Source: CAWKCE01 sp032127035
GTDB taxonomy: Bacteria; Actinomycetota; Actinomycetes; JAHEKZ01
Direction of reading: 5' to 3'
Assembly: GCA_963848085.1 (NCBI GenBank)
Contig: CAWKCE010000003.1
Location: 992,001-1,056,000 of the forward strand
Length of the DNA stretch: 64,000 nt
Shown: positions 8,441 to 16,608 of the stretch, one piece after another
Numbering within the stretch: position 1 is the stretch's first letter
Layout: each line of letters starts with the position of its first letter
Made by a program: the position numbers and the translations under genes
Notes under the pieces: generated by a model
What the model was told of the DNA's origin: nothing
Database searches by the model: none
What the model saw: only the letters and a program-made list of their open reading frames with translations

Positions 8441-8887
8441 TCAGCTGGCCTCGGCGACTGACCCGGTGTCGGTGCCTTCCGGTGCGTCTTCGGCCTCCAG
8501 CGTCAGGCTCACGCTGTTGATGCACCAGCGTTGGTCAGTCGGCACGTCGTAGCCCTCGCCGTCAAAGACGTGTCCCAGGTGCGAGCCGCAGCTGGCACAG
8601 CGGGCTTCGGTGCGCACCATGCCGAGCGAGTAGTCGGGGATCAGCTCCACTGCATCGTCGCGGCTCGGTTGGTAGAACGACGGCCAGCCGCAGTGGCTGT
8701 CGAACTTCGCGGCCGACCGGAACAGCTCCTGGCCACAAGCGCGGCACTTGTAGATCCCCACTGTCGTGGTCTCCACGTGCTCTCCGGTCCACGGTGGCTC
8801 GGTACCGCCCTGGCGCAGGACGCGGTACTCGGCTGGCGAGAGCCGGTCCCGCCACTCCTGCTCGCTCCGGCTGACGTCGTTGTTCAT
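8441..8887 (-). CDS. msrB: Peptide-methionine (R)-S-oxide reductase
   Basis: Repairs oxidised proteins by reducing the R epimer of methionine sulfoxide; cytoplasmic, thioredoxin-dependent. The 148-residue protein has both zinc-binding CxxC pairs (Cys48/51 in CRACG, Cys97/100 in CASCG), the GHVFDGE segment and the catalytic cysteine in RWCINS (Cys122). The start at 8887 is supported by a TAACGT element 6 nt upstream on the minus strand. Family length is normal. Confidence 0.95.
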   Translation of the reverse strand: MNNDVSRSEQEWRDRLSPAEYRVLRQGGTEPPWTGEHVETTTVGIYKCRACGQELFRSAAKFDSHCGWPSFYQPSRDDAVELIPDYSLGMVRTEARCASCGSHLGHVFDGEGYDVPTDQRWCINSVSLTLEAEDAPEGTDTGSVAEAS

Positions 8888-8893
8888 GGCGCA

Positions 8894-8899
8894 ACGTTA
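8894..8899 (-). promoter_or_regulatory. -10 element of leaderless msrB promoter
   Basis: TAACGT on the minus strand, 6 nt before the ATG at 8887. It lies within the 60 nt separating msrB from the divergent LigD-polymerase gene. Confidence 0.5.
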
Positions 8900-8945
8900 G
8901 GTGGGAAACGGCGATACGGCTATGGCTCGGTATTACGGTTCACGA

Positions 8946-9980
8946 ATGGCGAGCGAGCGGGTCGACGTGCCGGTGGCGGATCGTGTCCTGTCGGTGTCGA
9001 GTCCCGCTAAGCAGTATTTCCCGGCCCTTGGCGAGGCTGGCCGCAAGATTGCCGTTGTCGAGTACGTGTTGGCGGTGGGCGAGCACCTGCTACGGGCTGT
9101 GGCACATCGTCCGACGTATCTCCAGCGGTTTCCGGATGGGATCGCCGGTGAGGAGGTCTACCAGAAGCGGCTGCCCCCGCGGGCGCCGGAATGGCTGGCT
9201 CGCCGCACGGTCACGTTCCCGAGCCGACGGTCCGCCGAGGCGCTGTCGCCGACCTCCGTCGCCGACCTGGTGTGGGCGGTCCAAATGGGGACCATCACCT
9301 TTCACCCGTGGCCGTCCCGTGACCCGGACGTCGAACATCCGGACCGGATGCGCATCGACCTCGACCCGCAGCCGGGCACGTCGTTCGCCGATGCCCGTGA
9401 GGTCGCAATTGACGTTCTCCGCCCGCTTCTGGGCGAGGTCGGGCTGGTCGGCTTTCCCAAGACGTCGGGGGGTCGGGGTATCCACGTCGACGTCCCGATC
9501 CACCAGGGCTGGACGTTCGTGCAGTCGAGGCGCTGCGTGCTGGCGATAGCGCGCGAGATGGAGCGTCGCGACCCGGCCCGTGTCACCTCGGCCTGGTGGA
9601 AGGAGGAGCGGGGGAGCCGCATCTTCATCGACTTCAACCAGATGCTGCGTGACCGGACCATCGCGGCCGCCTACAGCCTGCGTGCTACCCCAGGGGCAAC
9701 GGTCTCCACCCCGGTCACTTGGGACGAGCTCGCTGATGTCACCACTGAAGACTTCGACATCCGGACCGTTCCCGAGCGGATGAAGAGACATCCCGACCCG
9801 CAGCGGTCGATGGACTCGGTGGCCGGTTCGCTGGAGCCGCTGCTCGAGTGGGTCGCGAAGGACGAACGCGACGGCATCGCTGAGGCGCCTTACCCGCCCA
9901 ACTACCCGAAGATGCCCGGGGAGCCGCCCAGGGTGCAGCCGAGTCGTGCCAAGCGTGTCCCCGAGGACGAGTCGGGCTGA
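8946..9980 (+). CDS. ligD: Stand-alone LigD polymerase/primase (NHEJ polymerase domain)
   Basis: An archaeo-eukaryotic-primase-like polymerase that fills in ends during bacterial non-homologous end joining. At 344 residues it contains only the polymerase module; the ligase and phosphoesterase modules of multidomain LigD are absent. The catalytic aspartates are in RIDLDPQPG (Asp138, Asp140), and the nucleotide-binding KTSGGRGIHVDVP motif follows near 175. In-frame alternative starts exist at 8901 (GTG) and 8922 (ATG). I chose 8946 because family similarity begins there, but no ribosome site settles it. The ligase partner is probably the LigC-type gene at 11666-12757; no Ku gene is in the window. 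Confidence 0.88.
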   Translation: MASERVDVPVADRVLSVSSPAKQYFPALGEAGRKIAVVEYVLAVGEHLLRAVAHRPTYLQRFPDGIAGEEVYQKRLPPRAPEWLARRTVTFPSRRSAEALSPTSVADLVWAVQMGTITFHPWPSRDPDVEHPDRMRIDLDPQPGTSFADAREVAIDVLRPLLGEVGLVGFPKTSGGRGIHVDVPIHQGWTFVQSRRCVLAIAREMERRDPARVTSAWWKEERGSRIFIDFNQMLRDRTIAAAYSLRATPGATVSTPVTWDELADVTTEDFDIRTVPERMKRHPDPQRSMDSVAGSLEPLLEWVAKDERDGIAEAPYPPNYPKMPGEPPRVQPSRAKRVPEDESG

Positions 9981-9999
9981 CCGAATCGACCAGGGCGGC

Positions 10000-10494
10000 T
10001 CAGGAGGAGACGGCGTGCACGCGCAGCGCCGAGACCCTGAACTTGCGCTGGATTCGCGCCGCAAGGTCCGTGTGCAGTGCACCGCTGAGCGAGTGGTGGT
10101 CAACGACGACGATGACCTCGTCGATGGACTTGGCGGCGACGATGTCCCCGACGGTCTCGAGCGGGTGGCTCGGCGTCACCTCACCGGTGGCCGTCGCGCC
10201 GGTGTCGGTCAAGGACTTCACGACGTCGGCGAGTACCGCCTCGGCGTCACCGAGGGCCACGTCTGCCGGATCCACCTGCTGGGTCGCGAGGCGGATCGAC
10301 TCCTCGCCCCGGGATGCTGCGACGTCCATTTCCAGGTTGTCGATCACGGACTGGGTCGACCGACTGGTGGCCCCGACCGGAACGGCGACGTAGAACGCCA
10401 GAGTGGTCGGCTCGGAGCCGCTGGCGGCGACCACCTCCGACACGTCGGCACCAGACAGCCGGTGCTCGGTGATGATCAAGATCGAGGTAGTCAC
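10000..10494 (-). CDS. UspA-like alpha/beta protein, paralogue 1
   Basis: A 164-residue protein with an N-terminal hydrophobic strand (MTTSILIITE), alternating strands and helices, and a C-terminal IDEVIVVVDHHSLSGAL element, resembling universal stress protein/nucleotide-binding folds. It is clearly paralogous to the product of 11160-11669: both open with MTT + ILI/LVLTE, share G-E-V/L-x-P-x-H-P-x-E and end in DEVIVV/I. The GTG start has a good ribosome site (AAGGAG). It converges with the LigD-polymerase gene. The UspA assignment rests on fold-like pattern only. Confidence 0.6.
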   Translation of the reverse strand: MTTSILIITEHRLSGADVSEVVAASGSEPTTLAFYVAVPVGATSRSTQSVIDNLEMDVAASRGEESIRLATQQVDPADVALGDAEAVLADVVKSLTDTGATATGEVTPSHPLETVGDIVAAKSIDEVIVVVDHHSLSGALHTDLAARIQRKFRVSALRVHAVSS

Positions 10495-10572
10495 GTCGCT
10501 TCTCCTTGCCGGTGGTCCGTGCTGGCGAAGTCAAGCACATGCGCCGTCACGGTGAGGGCGGAGCGACCATCC

Positions 10573-10989
10573 TCACCGACGGTAAGTCAGGTCGACCTGC
10601 TCACCTCGCGCCCACCCGATGCAGACGTCCGACGTGCACGGCCCCACGGTGGAGACGAACAGGAAGGCGCTGCCCGGGTGGAAACGGCCCCGGGAGGGCA
10701 CGAGCTCGGCGGCCCGCCGCCGAGCGTGGCCATCGCACGACACTCGGCCCCCTGCCCGGTCCTTCCGCACCTTGTCCGTCGAGCCGACGTTCTGCTCCAC
10801 GCCGACGGTCCAGCGCATGAACCCGCCGCCGTCGCATCGCGCGCGGATGGCGACCAACACGGCGCCGCGCGACATCTCGACTGACACCACTCGGAGCTGG
10901 CTGCCAGACCCCCCGCCGACTGCCGACGCCGGTACGGCCACGGCCATCGTCGCGACGATCGTGACCGCCGCCAGCAGCCGTCGCAGCAT
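10573..10989 (-). CDS. Small secreted protein, unknown function
   Basis: A 138-residue protein with a clear Sec signal peptide (MLRRLLAAVTIVATMAVAVP, then ASAVGG; cleavage probably after ASA near residue 23). The mature part is about 115 residues, is rich in Arg and Gly, and has four cysteines (RCDGG, SCDGHA, PCTSDVC) that could form two disulfides. A weak ribosome site (GGGGGAA) precedes the ATG, and TAGCGT near 11027-11032 on the minus strand is a possible -10. I recognise no family. It lies between the two UspA-like paralogues. Confidence 0.6.
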   Translation of the reverse strand: MLRRLLAAVTIVATMAVAVPASAVGGGSGSQLRVVSVEMSRGAVLVAIRARCDGGGFMRWTVGVEQNVGSTDKVRKDRAGGRVSCDGHARRRAAELVPSRGRFHPGSAFLFVSTVGPCTSDVCIGWARGEQVDLTYRR

Positions 10990-11159
10990 GGTTCCCCCGA
11001 GAGTCGTGTGCTTGCCCCGCCGGCCACGCTACGGGCGCGTGTCCGTTCCGTCCGGCCCGAGCGGGAAACGGCCCCCTGGGAGAGGCGACGATTCACCCAT
11101 TCGTCGGAATCTGGCCCCTCGACGCGCCGGTGTGGCGCCGGCCCAGGCGCCGCTCACAC

Positions 11160-11669
11160 TCAGTTGACGACGCGGTCCGTACCGGCGATGAAGTGAAGGA
11201 CTGGACGCTCATGGTCCGCCGCCTTCAACCGGTGCCGCACCTGGGTCGCCCAGTCCCGGCGGAGGGCGTCGGTCACCAGATGCGGCTCGGTGATCACGAT
11301 GACCTCGTCGACGTCGTGCTCGGCGGCCAGTTGGGCGACCCGCTCGGCCGGGTGGTCGGGCACCAGCTCACCCCGTGCCGAGATGCCGGCCCTCGTCAGC
11401 AGCGCGACGGACGTGTCGAGGTGCGACTTGGCGGTGATCACGGCTTCGGGCGCGGTCGGCTGGCGACCCTCGACATCGTCCGCGAGCTCGTCCATGTCGA
11501 CCCTCGTGAGGTCGTCGACCACCTGGTCGAGCACGGACTGGTCAGTCCCCGACGGAACGACGACCACCGCGCTGACCGCGTCAGGGTCGTGGAGCTGGCT
11601 CAGCCGCTGGACGTCGTGGTCGGTGAGGGTGTCCTCGGTCAGGACGAGCATCGTGTACACGGTGGTCAT
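11160..11669 (-). CDS. UspA-like alpha/beta protein, paralogue 2
   Basis: A 169-residue paralogue of the protein at 10000-10494, with the same order of elements: MLVLTE strand, VVVVPSG loop, GELVPDHPAERV and DEVIVITEPHLVTDAL. The ATG overlaps the ligase stop codon (ATGA), so it is the last member of the reductase-ligase-UspA operon. Linkage to end-joining genes in both copies suggests a role in DNA damage or dormancy stress, but this is inference. Confidence 0.6.
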   Translation of the reverse strand: MTTVYTMLVLTEDTLTDHDVQRLSQLHDPDAVSAVVVVPSGTDQSVLDQVVDDLTRVDMDELADDVEGRQPTAPEAVITAKSHLDTSVALLTRAGISARGELVPDHPAERVAQLAAEHDVDEVIVITEPHLVTDALRRDWATQVRHRLKAADHERPVLHFIAGTDRVVN

Positions 11670-12757
11670 TGTGCCGCATACCCACGCAGGACATCGGCCA
11701 GGCGGTAACCGACGGGACGTTCGAGCTGGGCAAACGTGCAGGAGCTGGCATCGCGGTCGGGCCGCCAGCGTCGGAACTGTGTGGTGTGCCGGAACCGGTC
11801 CCCCTGCAGGTGGTCGTACGCCACCTCGGCCACGAGCGTCGGCCGCAGCGGCACGAAGGTCAAGTTCTTCTTGGCGTTCCATCGGTTGACCGCGCCGGGC
11901 CGGCGTACCTGGGCGGAGTCGGCCTTTTCCGGATCCCACGGGTGCCCTGCGAGATCGATCACGTGAGGTGCCAGCTCCTCGACGAGCTCGGCACGCCGTG
12001 CCATGGGGAAGGACGCGGACACCCCGACATGGTGGAGGCGCCCGCCCTCGTCGTACAGGCCGAGGAGCAGCGAGCCGACGATCCCGCCGGACTTGTGCTC
12101 CCGGTAGCCGGCGACCACGCAGTCGGCGGTCCGTTCGTGCTTGATCTTCTTGAGGGCACGCTCTCCGGGCTGGTAGGGGTCAGCCAGTGGCTTGGCCATC
12201 ACCCCATCGAGCCCCGCTCCCTCGAACTGCGTGAACCAGCGTGCGGCCTCGTCGACGTCGCTCGTCGCCGGGGTGAGGTGGAAGGGCGGGCGCACGGTCT
12301 CGAAGGCGGTCTCCAGCCTTGCGCGCCGCTCCCGGAACGGGCGGCCGGTGAGGTCCTCGTCACCAAGGGCCAGCAGGTCGAACGCGACGTAGGACGCGGG
12401 GATCTCACCCGCGAGCAGCTGGACGCGCGAGTCGGCCGGGTGAATGCGGTCGAGCAGCCGCTCGAACTGCAGGTGGTCGCCCTGGACGACGACCAGCTCG
12501 CCGTCGAGGACGATTCGTTCCGGGAGGCCGGCGGTCGCCGCAGCCAGGACCTCGGGGAAGTACCGCGTGAGCGGCTCACTGCGACCGCCGAGGTGGACAT
12601 CGTCGCCGTTGCGATGCAGCAGGCACCGGAAGCCGTCCCACTTTGGCTCGTAGAGAAGCCCTCCGTCGACCGAGTCGGCGGCGGGGATCTTCCGCGAGGC
12701 CTTCGCGAGCATCGGTGCGACCGGCGGAGGAACCGGCAGATCAGCGACGGTGGTCAT
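11666..12757 (-). CDS. ligC: ATP-dependent DNA ligase, LigC type
   Basis: Seals DNA nicks through an adenylated lysine. The 363-residue protein has nucleotidyltransferase motif I EPKWDGFR (Lys39), later motifs including VLDGELVV, AFDLLALG and GLDGVMAKP, and a C-terminal OB-fold part, matching the roughly 358-residue mycobacterial LigC. It begins at the ATG at 12757, overlapping the stop of the upstream reductase gene by 4 nt, and its own stop overlaps the UspA-like gene the same way. Together with the stand-alone LigD polymerase 1.7 kb away it could form a split end-joining system. Confidence 0.92.
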   Translation of the reverse strand: MTTVADLPVPPPVAPMLAKASRKIPAADSVDGGLLYEPKWDGFRCLLHRNGDDVHLGGRSEPLTRYFPEVLAAATAGLPERIVLDGELVVVQGDHLQFERLLDRIHPADSRVQLLAGEIPASYVAFDLLALGDEDLTGRPFRERRARLETAFETVRPPFHLTPATSDVDEAARWFTQFEGAGLDGVMAKPLADPYQPGERALKKIKHERTADCVVAGYREHKSGGIVGSLLLGLYDEGGRLHHVGVSASFPMARRAELVEELAPHVIDLAGHPWDPEKADSAQVRRPGAVNRWNAKKNLTFVPLRPTLVAEVAYDHLQGDRFRHTTQFRRWRPDRDASSCTFAQLERPVGYRLADVLRGYAAQ

Positions 12758-13482
12758 GTCCGGTCCCGGAGGTAGTGGGCGAACAGAGTGCCGTCCGACT
12801 CCAGGAGGCCGCGAGGCCGCCACCTGGACATCAGCGGCCGCGTACTTCGGGCGATTCGCCCGGCGTCACCACCCACCACGAGTGGTGCCAGGGATAGGGC
12901 CAGCTCGTCGAGAAGGTCGACCGACGCCAGCGAGCCGAGCAACGACGGCCCGCCCTCGGTGAGCACGCAGAGCAGGCCGCGACCGCGCAGCTCGGCCAGT
13001 CCGACGCGCAGGTCGACGTCGGAGTCGCCTGCGACCAGGACCTCGGCGACCTCGGCAAGGGCAGCGCGGCGCCGGGCGTCCGCCGCCTCGCAGGTGAGGA
13101 CCAGGGGCCGGTTCGCGGGGTCGGCGAAGACCCTCGCGCCCGGGTCGAGGTCGGCGCTGCGCGTCACCAGGGCCAGGGCGGGCGCCGGCCGGCTGGACGG
13201 GCGAAACCGGGCCAGCGCAGGGGTGGCCCGAGGCGGGCCGTAGTCCTCGGTGCGGGCCGTCCCAGCCCCGACGAGGACCACGTCGCACAGCGCGCGCAGC
13301 ATCGAGAACACCTGCCGGTCGGCGCTACCGGACAACCCCCCCGAGGTGCCGTCGACGCTGACAGCTCCGTCGAGGGAGCTCACCATGTTGGCCCGCACCG
13401 ATCCCGCGGGCGGGTAGGCGTAGTGAGCCGCGAGGCCGGCGAGGTCCAGGTCCGCCGCCGGTTCGGGGAGCAGTCGCCGCAT
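12754..13482 (-). CDS. Pyrimidine reductase family protein (RibD C-terminal-like)
   Basis: A 242-residue NADPH-dependent reductase related to the C-terminal domain of RibD and to dihydrofolate reductase. It shows ANMVSSLDGAVSVDG near residues 35-50, VVLVGAGTARTEDYG and the LTEGGPSLLGSL motif. Actinobacteria often carry such stand-alone copies, whose substrate (riboflavin intermediate or another) is unproven. It is first in an operon with ligC and a UspA-like gene, joined by two ATGA overlaps, and is divergent from zapE. The ATG at 13482 has AACGAT 6 nt upstream, a weaker -10. Confidence 0.83.
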   Translation of the reverse strand: MRRLLPEPAADLDLAGLAAHYAYPPAGSVRANMVSSLDGAVSVDGTSGGLSGSADRQVFSMLRALCDVVLVGAGTARTEDYGPPRATPALARFRPSSRPAPALALVTRSADLDPGARVFADPANRPLVLTCEAADARRRAALAEVAEVLVAGDSDVDLRVGLAELRGRGLLCVLTEGGPSLLGSLASVDLLDELALSLAPLVVGGDAGRIARSTRPLMSRWRPRGLLESDGTLFAHYLRDRT

Positions 13483-13534
13483 CGGTGGATCGTTGCACGA
13501 GCGGCGGGTGAGATGGCGGGAACCACGGCGGTCG

Positions 13535-13540
13535 TAGGCT
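13535..13540 (+). promoter_or_regulatory. -10 element of leaderless zapE promoter
   Basis: TAGGCT, 8 nt before the GTG at 13549. It favours that start over the in-frame ATG at 13513, which lies upstream of the -10. Confidence 0.5.
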
Positions 13541-13548
13541 CCAGTGCC

Positions 13549-14559
13549 GTGCCACCTGACCGGCTCGTCGACCGCCATCCGGTGCTCGACCGGTCCCGGC
13601 TGGTGGCCGCGCTCGTGCCTCCGCCGCGGTTCTCGGTAGTCGCCTTCGACACCTTCCTGCCCGACCCCGCTTATCCCTCCCAAGCGGCAGCACTGTCTGC
13701 GGTCGTCGCGTTCGCCGAGCGAGCCGGCCGGCCGACGTCGGCCCGGGGAGGCTGGGGACGGCGCGCCCCCGCACCGCCGGAACACCGCGCGGGGGTATAC
13801 CTCGACGGTGGCTTCGGTGTCGGCAAGACGCACCTGCTGGCGTCCCTGTGGCGAGCGGTCCCTGGCCCGAAGGCTTTCGCTACCTTCGTGGAGCTCACGA
13901 ACCTCGTGGGTGCGCTCGGCTTCCAACCGGCAGCCCAGCGCCTGGCGGAGCTGCGGCTGCTCTGCGTCGACGAGTTCGAGCTGGACGACCCGGGCGACAC
14001 GGTCCTGGTGTCCTCGCTGCTGAGCCGGCTGGTCGAGGGTGGCGTCCGACTGGCGGCGACCTCCAACACCCTTCCGGACCGGCTCGGGGAGGGGCGGTTC
14101 GCTGCCGACGACTTCCTGCGGGAGATTCAGCAGCTGGCATCGGCGTTCGATGTGGTCAGAGTCGACGGCGAGGACTACCGGCACCGTGGGGTGCCGCTGG
14201 CACCTCGGCCACTCGGCGACGAGGACCTTTTTCGGGTGGCGGCGTCCTGCTCCGCGGCGACCCTGGACGAATTCTCGGAGCTGATGGCGCACCTCGGCAC
14301 GGTCCACCCGAGCCGATACGGCGCCCTGGTCGACGACGTCCGGCTGGTGTGCCTCCACCACGTCGTGCCCTTGACTGACCAGGCTGCTGCCCTCCGCCTC
14401 GTCATCCTCGCGGACCGCCTCTACGACCGGGACATCCCGGTCGCCGTGTCGGGCTCGTCACTCGACCAGGTGTTCGCCCCGGACATGCTGGCCGGCGGGT
14501 ATCGCAAGAAGTACTGGCGCGCACTGTCCCGGCTGGTGGCGCTGTCCCGATGGGACTGA
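13549..14559 (+). CDS. zapE: AFG1/ZapE-family P-loop ATPase
   Basis: A 336-residue AAA+-like ATPase. Walker A is GGFGVGKTH and Walker B is LLCVDEFELDD, followed by the sensor region LAATSNTLPDRLGEG. In proteobacteria the homologue ZapE associates with FtsZ, and eukaryotic AFG1 acts in mitochondrial protein turnover; the actinobacterial role is not established. The GTG start is favoured by the -10 position. The C-terminus ends in a conserved YRKKYWRALSRL segment. Confidence 0.87.
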   Translation: MPPDRLVDRHPVLDRSRLVAALVPPPRFSVVAFDTFLPDPAYPSQAAALSAVVAFAERAGRPTSARGGWGRRAPAPPEHRAGVYLDGGFGVGKTHLLASLWRAVPGPKAFATFVELTNLVGALGFQPAAQRLAELRLLCVDEFELDDPGDTVLVSSLLSRLVEGGVRLAATSNTLPDRLGEGRFAADDFLREIQQLASAFDVVRVDGEDYRHRGVPLAPRPLGDEDLFRVAASCSAATLDEFSELMAHLGTVHPSRYGALVDDVRLVCLHHVVPLTDQAAALRLVILADRLYDRDIPVAVSGSSLDQVFAPDMLAGGYRKKYWRALSRLVALSRWD

Positions 14560-14642
14560 CACGGGATGAGCCGTCCCCCGTTTGCCCGGTCGGCAGGCGG
14601 GGTGGCGGCACGGCATGATGGTGCCAACCTGAAAGGACCGAC

Positions 14643-16310
14643 ATGACGCAACGCAGCCCTGAATCAGCGAGCGACCGGGACCCGACTGACACGTCCGCCG
14701 GCTCCCCGGCCGACGAGTCAGCTGTGCCCGCGCCGGCGAAGAAGGCGGCGGCCCGCAAGACGACTGCGAAGAAAACAACTGCTCGTCAGGCGGCTGCGAA
14801 GAAGACAACTGCTCGTCAGGCGGCTGCGACGAGGACGACCGTGAGGAAGGCGACCGTCAAGAAGGCGGCGGCCCGCAAGACGACTGCGAGGAAGCCGATC
14901 GAGATCGGGTCGACCCACCGCCGGCACCCGTACCGGACCCTCGACGAGCGGATCGCGCGGGGGCTGGAGTGGCGCGAGGCGGCCCCCCTGGAGGAGCAGG
15001 ACCGCTTCGACCCCAGCCAGTCGCGCCCGTCGGCACTGGGCATGCTCCGGGCGCAGGACGACAGCCGGGTCGCCGACCTCATCCCCATCAGGTACGGCCG
15101 GATGGGCGCCTCACCGTTCGCGTTCTACCGGGGGTCGGCCGCCGTCATGGCCTACGACCTTGCCCAGGAGGCGCGCACACCTGGCCACACCCAGATCTGC
15201 GGCGACGCGCATCTGTCGAACTTCGGGTTCTTCGCCTCCCCAGAACGTGACCTGGTGTTCGACGTCAACGACTTCGACGAGACTCTCCCCGGGCCGTTCG
15301 AGTGGGACGTCAAGCGGCTGACGGCTTCGGTCGTGCTGGCGGCGCGCAGCCGCGACTTCAGCCGGAAGCAGGCCAAGGCGGCGGCGGTCGAGGTGGCCGA
15401 GGGCTACCGCACCGTCATCCAACAACTCGCGGCCAGCCGGAACATGGACGTTTGGTACACCAAGGTCGATGCCAGCCTCATCAGGGAAGGCGTCCTGCGG
15501 CTGGCGACGGCCGAGGGGGACAAGAAGTTCGTCAAGCGAGCCGAATCGCGGCTCGAGGGGATCTTCGCCAAGTCGCGGGGGAAGACGTCCCTCAGGGCGG
15601 CGGACAAGCTGACCACAGTGGTGGACGGGGCAAGGCAGTTCCGGGAGAACCCGCCGCTTCTCACACACGACATCAAGGCCGGTGCAACCCCGGCGCAGGT
15701 CGAGGATCTTTTCGTCCAGTACAAGCGGACTATGGAGAGCGACCGACGCCGGCTCATCGAGCGGTACCGGTTCCGCGACCTGGCCTTCAAGGTGGTCGGG
15801 GTGGGGAGCGTCGGGACCCGGGCGCTGGTGCTCCTCCTGGAGGGCAGGGACATGAACGACCCCCTGATCCTGCAGGCCAAGGAAGCGCAGGCGTCGGTTC
15901 TCGAGCCCTACCTGGGAGCCAGCCGTCAGGAGAACCACGGCGAACGCGTTGTCCACGGTCAGCGATACATGCAGGCCTTCAGTGACATCTTCTTGGGCTG
16001 GGTGCGCACGAGTCGTGGCCGCGACTTCTACCTCCGGCAGCTCCACGACATGAAGGGCAGCGTCGAGGTGGACACCCTGCGGCCGGAGGGGCTGAAGGCG
16101 TACGCCCGGATCTGCGGAGTCACGCTGGCGAGGGCGCATGCCCGTGGCGGGGACGTGGTGGCGATCTCGTCGTACCTGGGGGAGACCGACAAGTTCGCCA
16201 AAGCGGTGGCGCGGTTCGGCGAGGCCTACGCCGACCAGGCAGAGAAGGACTACGCCGAGCTGCAAGCCGCGATCGCTGATGGGTCGGTGCCCGTAGAGAC
16301 CGGGATCTGA
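14643..16310 (+). CDS. DUF2252 protein with histone H1-like Lys/Ala-rich N-terminal tail
   Basis: A 555-residue protein in two parts. Residues about 30-85 are a basic low-complexity tail built of AKKAAARKTT, AKKTTARQAA and similar repeats, like C-terminal tails of histone H1 and of actinobacterial HU. Residues about 95-550 are a DUF2252 domain, which has a kinase-like appearance (GDAHLSNFGFF, FDVNDFDE, reminiscent of an HxxxN catalytic loop and a DFD-like motif). A ribosome site (GAAAGGAC) precedes the ATG. DUF2252 has no established function. The tail could bind nucleic acid or polyphosphate; that is inference. Confidence 0.82.
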   Translation: MTQRSPESASDRDPTDTSAGSPADESAVPAPAKKAAARKTTAKKTTARQAAAKKTTARQAAATRTTVRKATVKKAAARKTTARKPIEIGSTHRRHPYRTLDERIARGLEWREAAPLEEQDRFDPSQSRPSALGMLRAQDDSRVADLIPIRYGRMGASPFAFYRGSAAVMAYDLAQEARTPGHTQICGDAHLSNFGFFASPERDLVFDVNDFDETLPGPFEWDVKRLTASVVLAARSRDFSRKQAKAAAVEVAEGYRTVIQQLAASRNMDVWYTKVDASLIREGVLRLATAEGDKKFVKRAESRLEGIFAKSRGKTSLRAADKLTTVVDGARQFRENPPLLTHDIKAGATPAQVEDLFVQYKRTMESDRRRLIERYRFRDLAFKVVGVGSVGTRALVLLLEGRDMNDPLILQAKEAQASVLEPYLGASRQENHGERVVHGQRYMQAFSDIFLGWVRTSRGRDFYLRQLHDMKGSVEVDTLRPEGLKAYARICGVTLARAHARGGDVVAISSYLGETDKFAKAVARFGEAYADQAEKDYAELQAAIADGSVPVETGI

Positions 16311-16347
16311 CGCCCGCGGAACGGTCCGGCGCGCGTTGGATCGAGTG

Positions 16348-16376
16348 GTGGTGGGCGATACCGGGCTTGAACGTGG
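16348..16376 (-). other. Degenerate 3' end of tRNA-Val (possible att remnant)
   Basis: These 29 nt match the 3' end of the tRNA-Val gene at 17458-17486 at 25 positions, the first 14 identically, in the same orientation. The acceptor strand (ATCGCCC) and the TTCAAG of the T-loop are kept, but the T-stem no longer pairs. It lies about 1.1 kb beyond the 3' end of the intact tRNA, the geometry left by integration at a tRNA 3' end. No integrase gene is present, so any event was old or involved a very small element. Confidence 0.6.
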
Positions 16377-16596
16377 GATGACCACTTCAGAACCTCGTGA
16401 GCCAAGCGGCGAGATGCTTGCCCGGCAGCCTCCTTGGTTTCGCGACGCCCTTCGTGCGGGTTGGTGATAAACGCGGCAACGACAGCTCGATGACCCATCA
16501 CCGAGGTGGGCAGTCGCACCTCCCCGATGCATATCCGCAATTCGGTCCGATGACTGCCGATGCTCCGTCGATCCGCCGAGTGACGGCTCAGGCTGC

Positions 16597-16602
16597 CATG
16601 AT
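16597..16602 (+). promoter_or_regulatory. -10 element of TMEM175-like gene
   Basis: CATGAT lies 6 nt before the GTG at 16609. This fits a leaderless start, although the first base departs from TANNNT. Confidence 0.35.
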
Positions 16603-16608
16603 CGTCGG

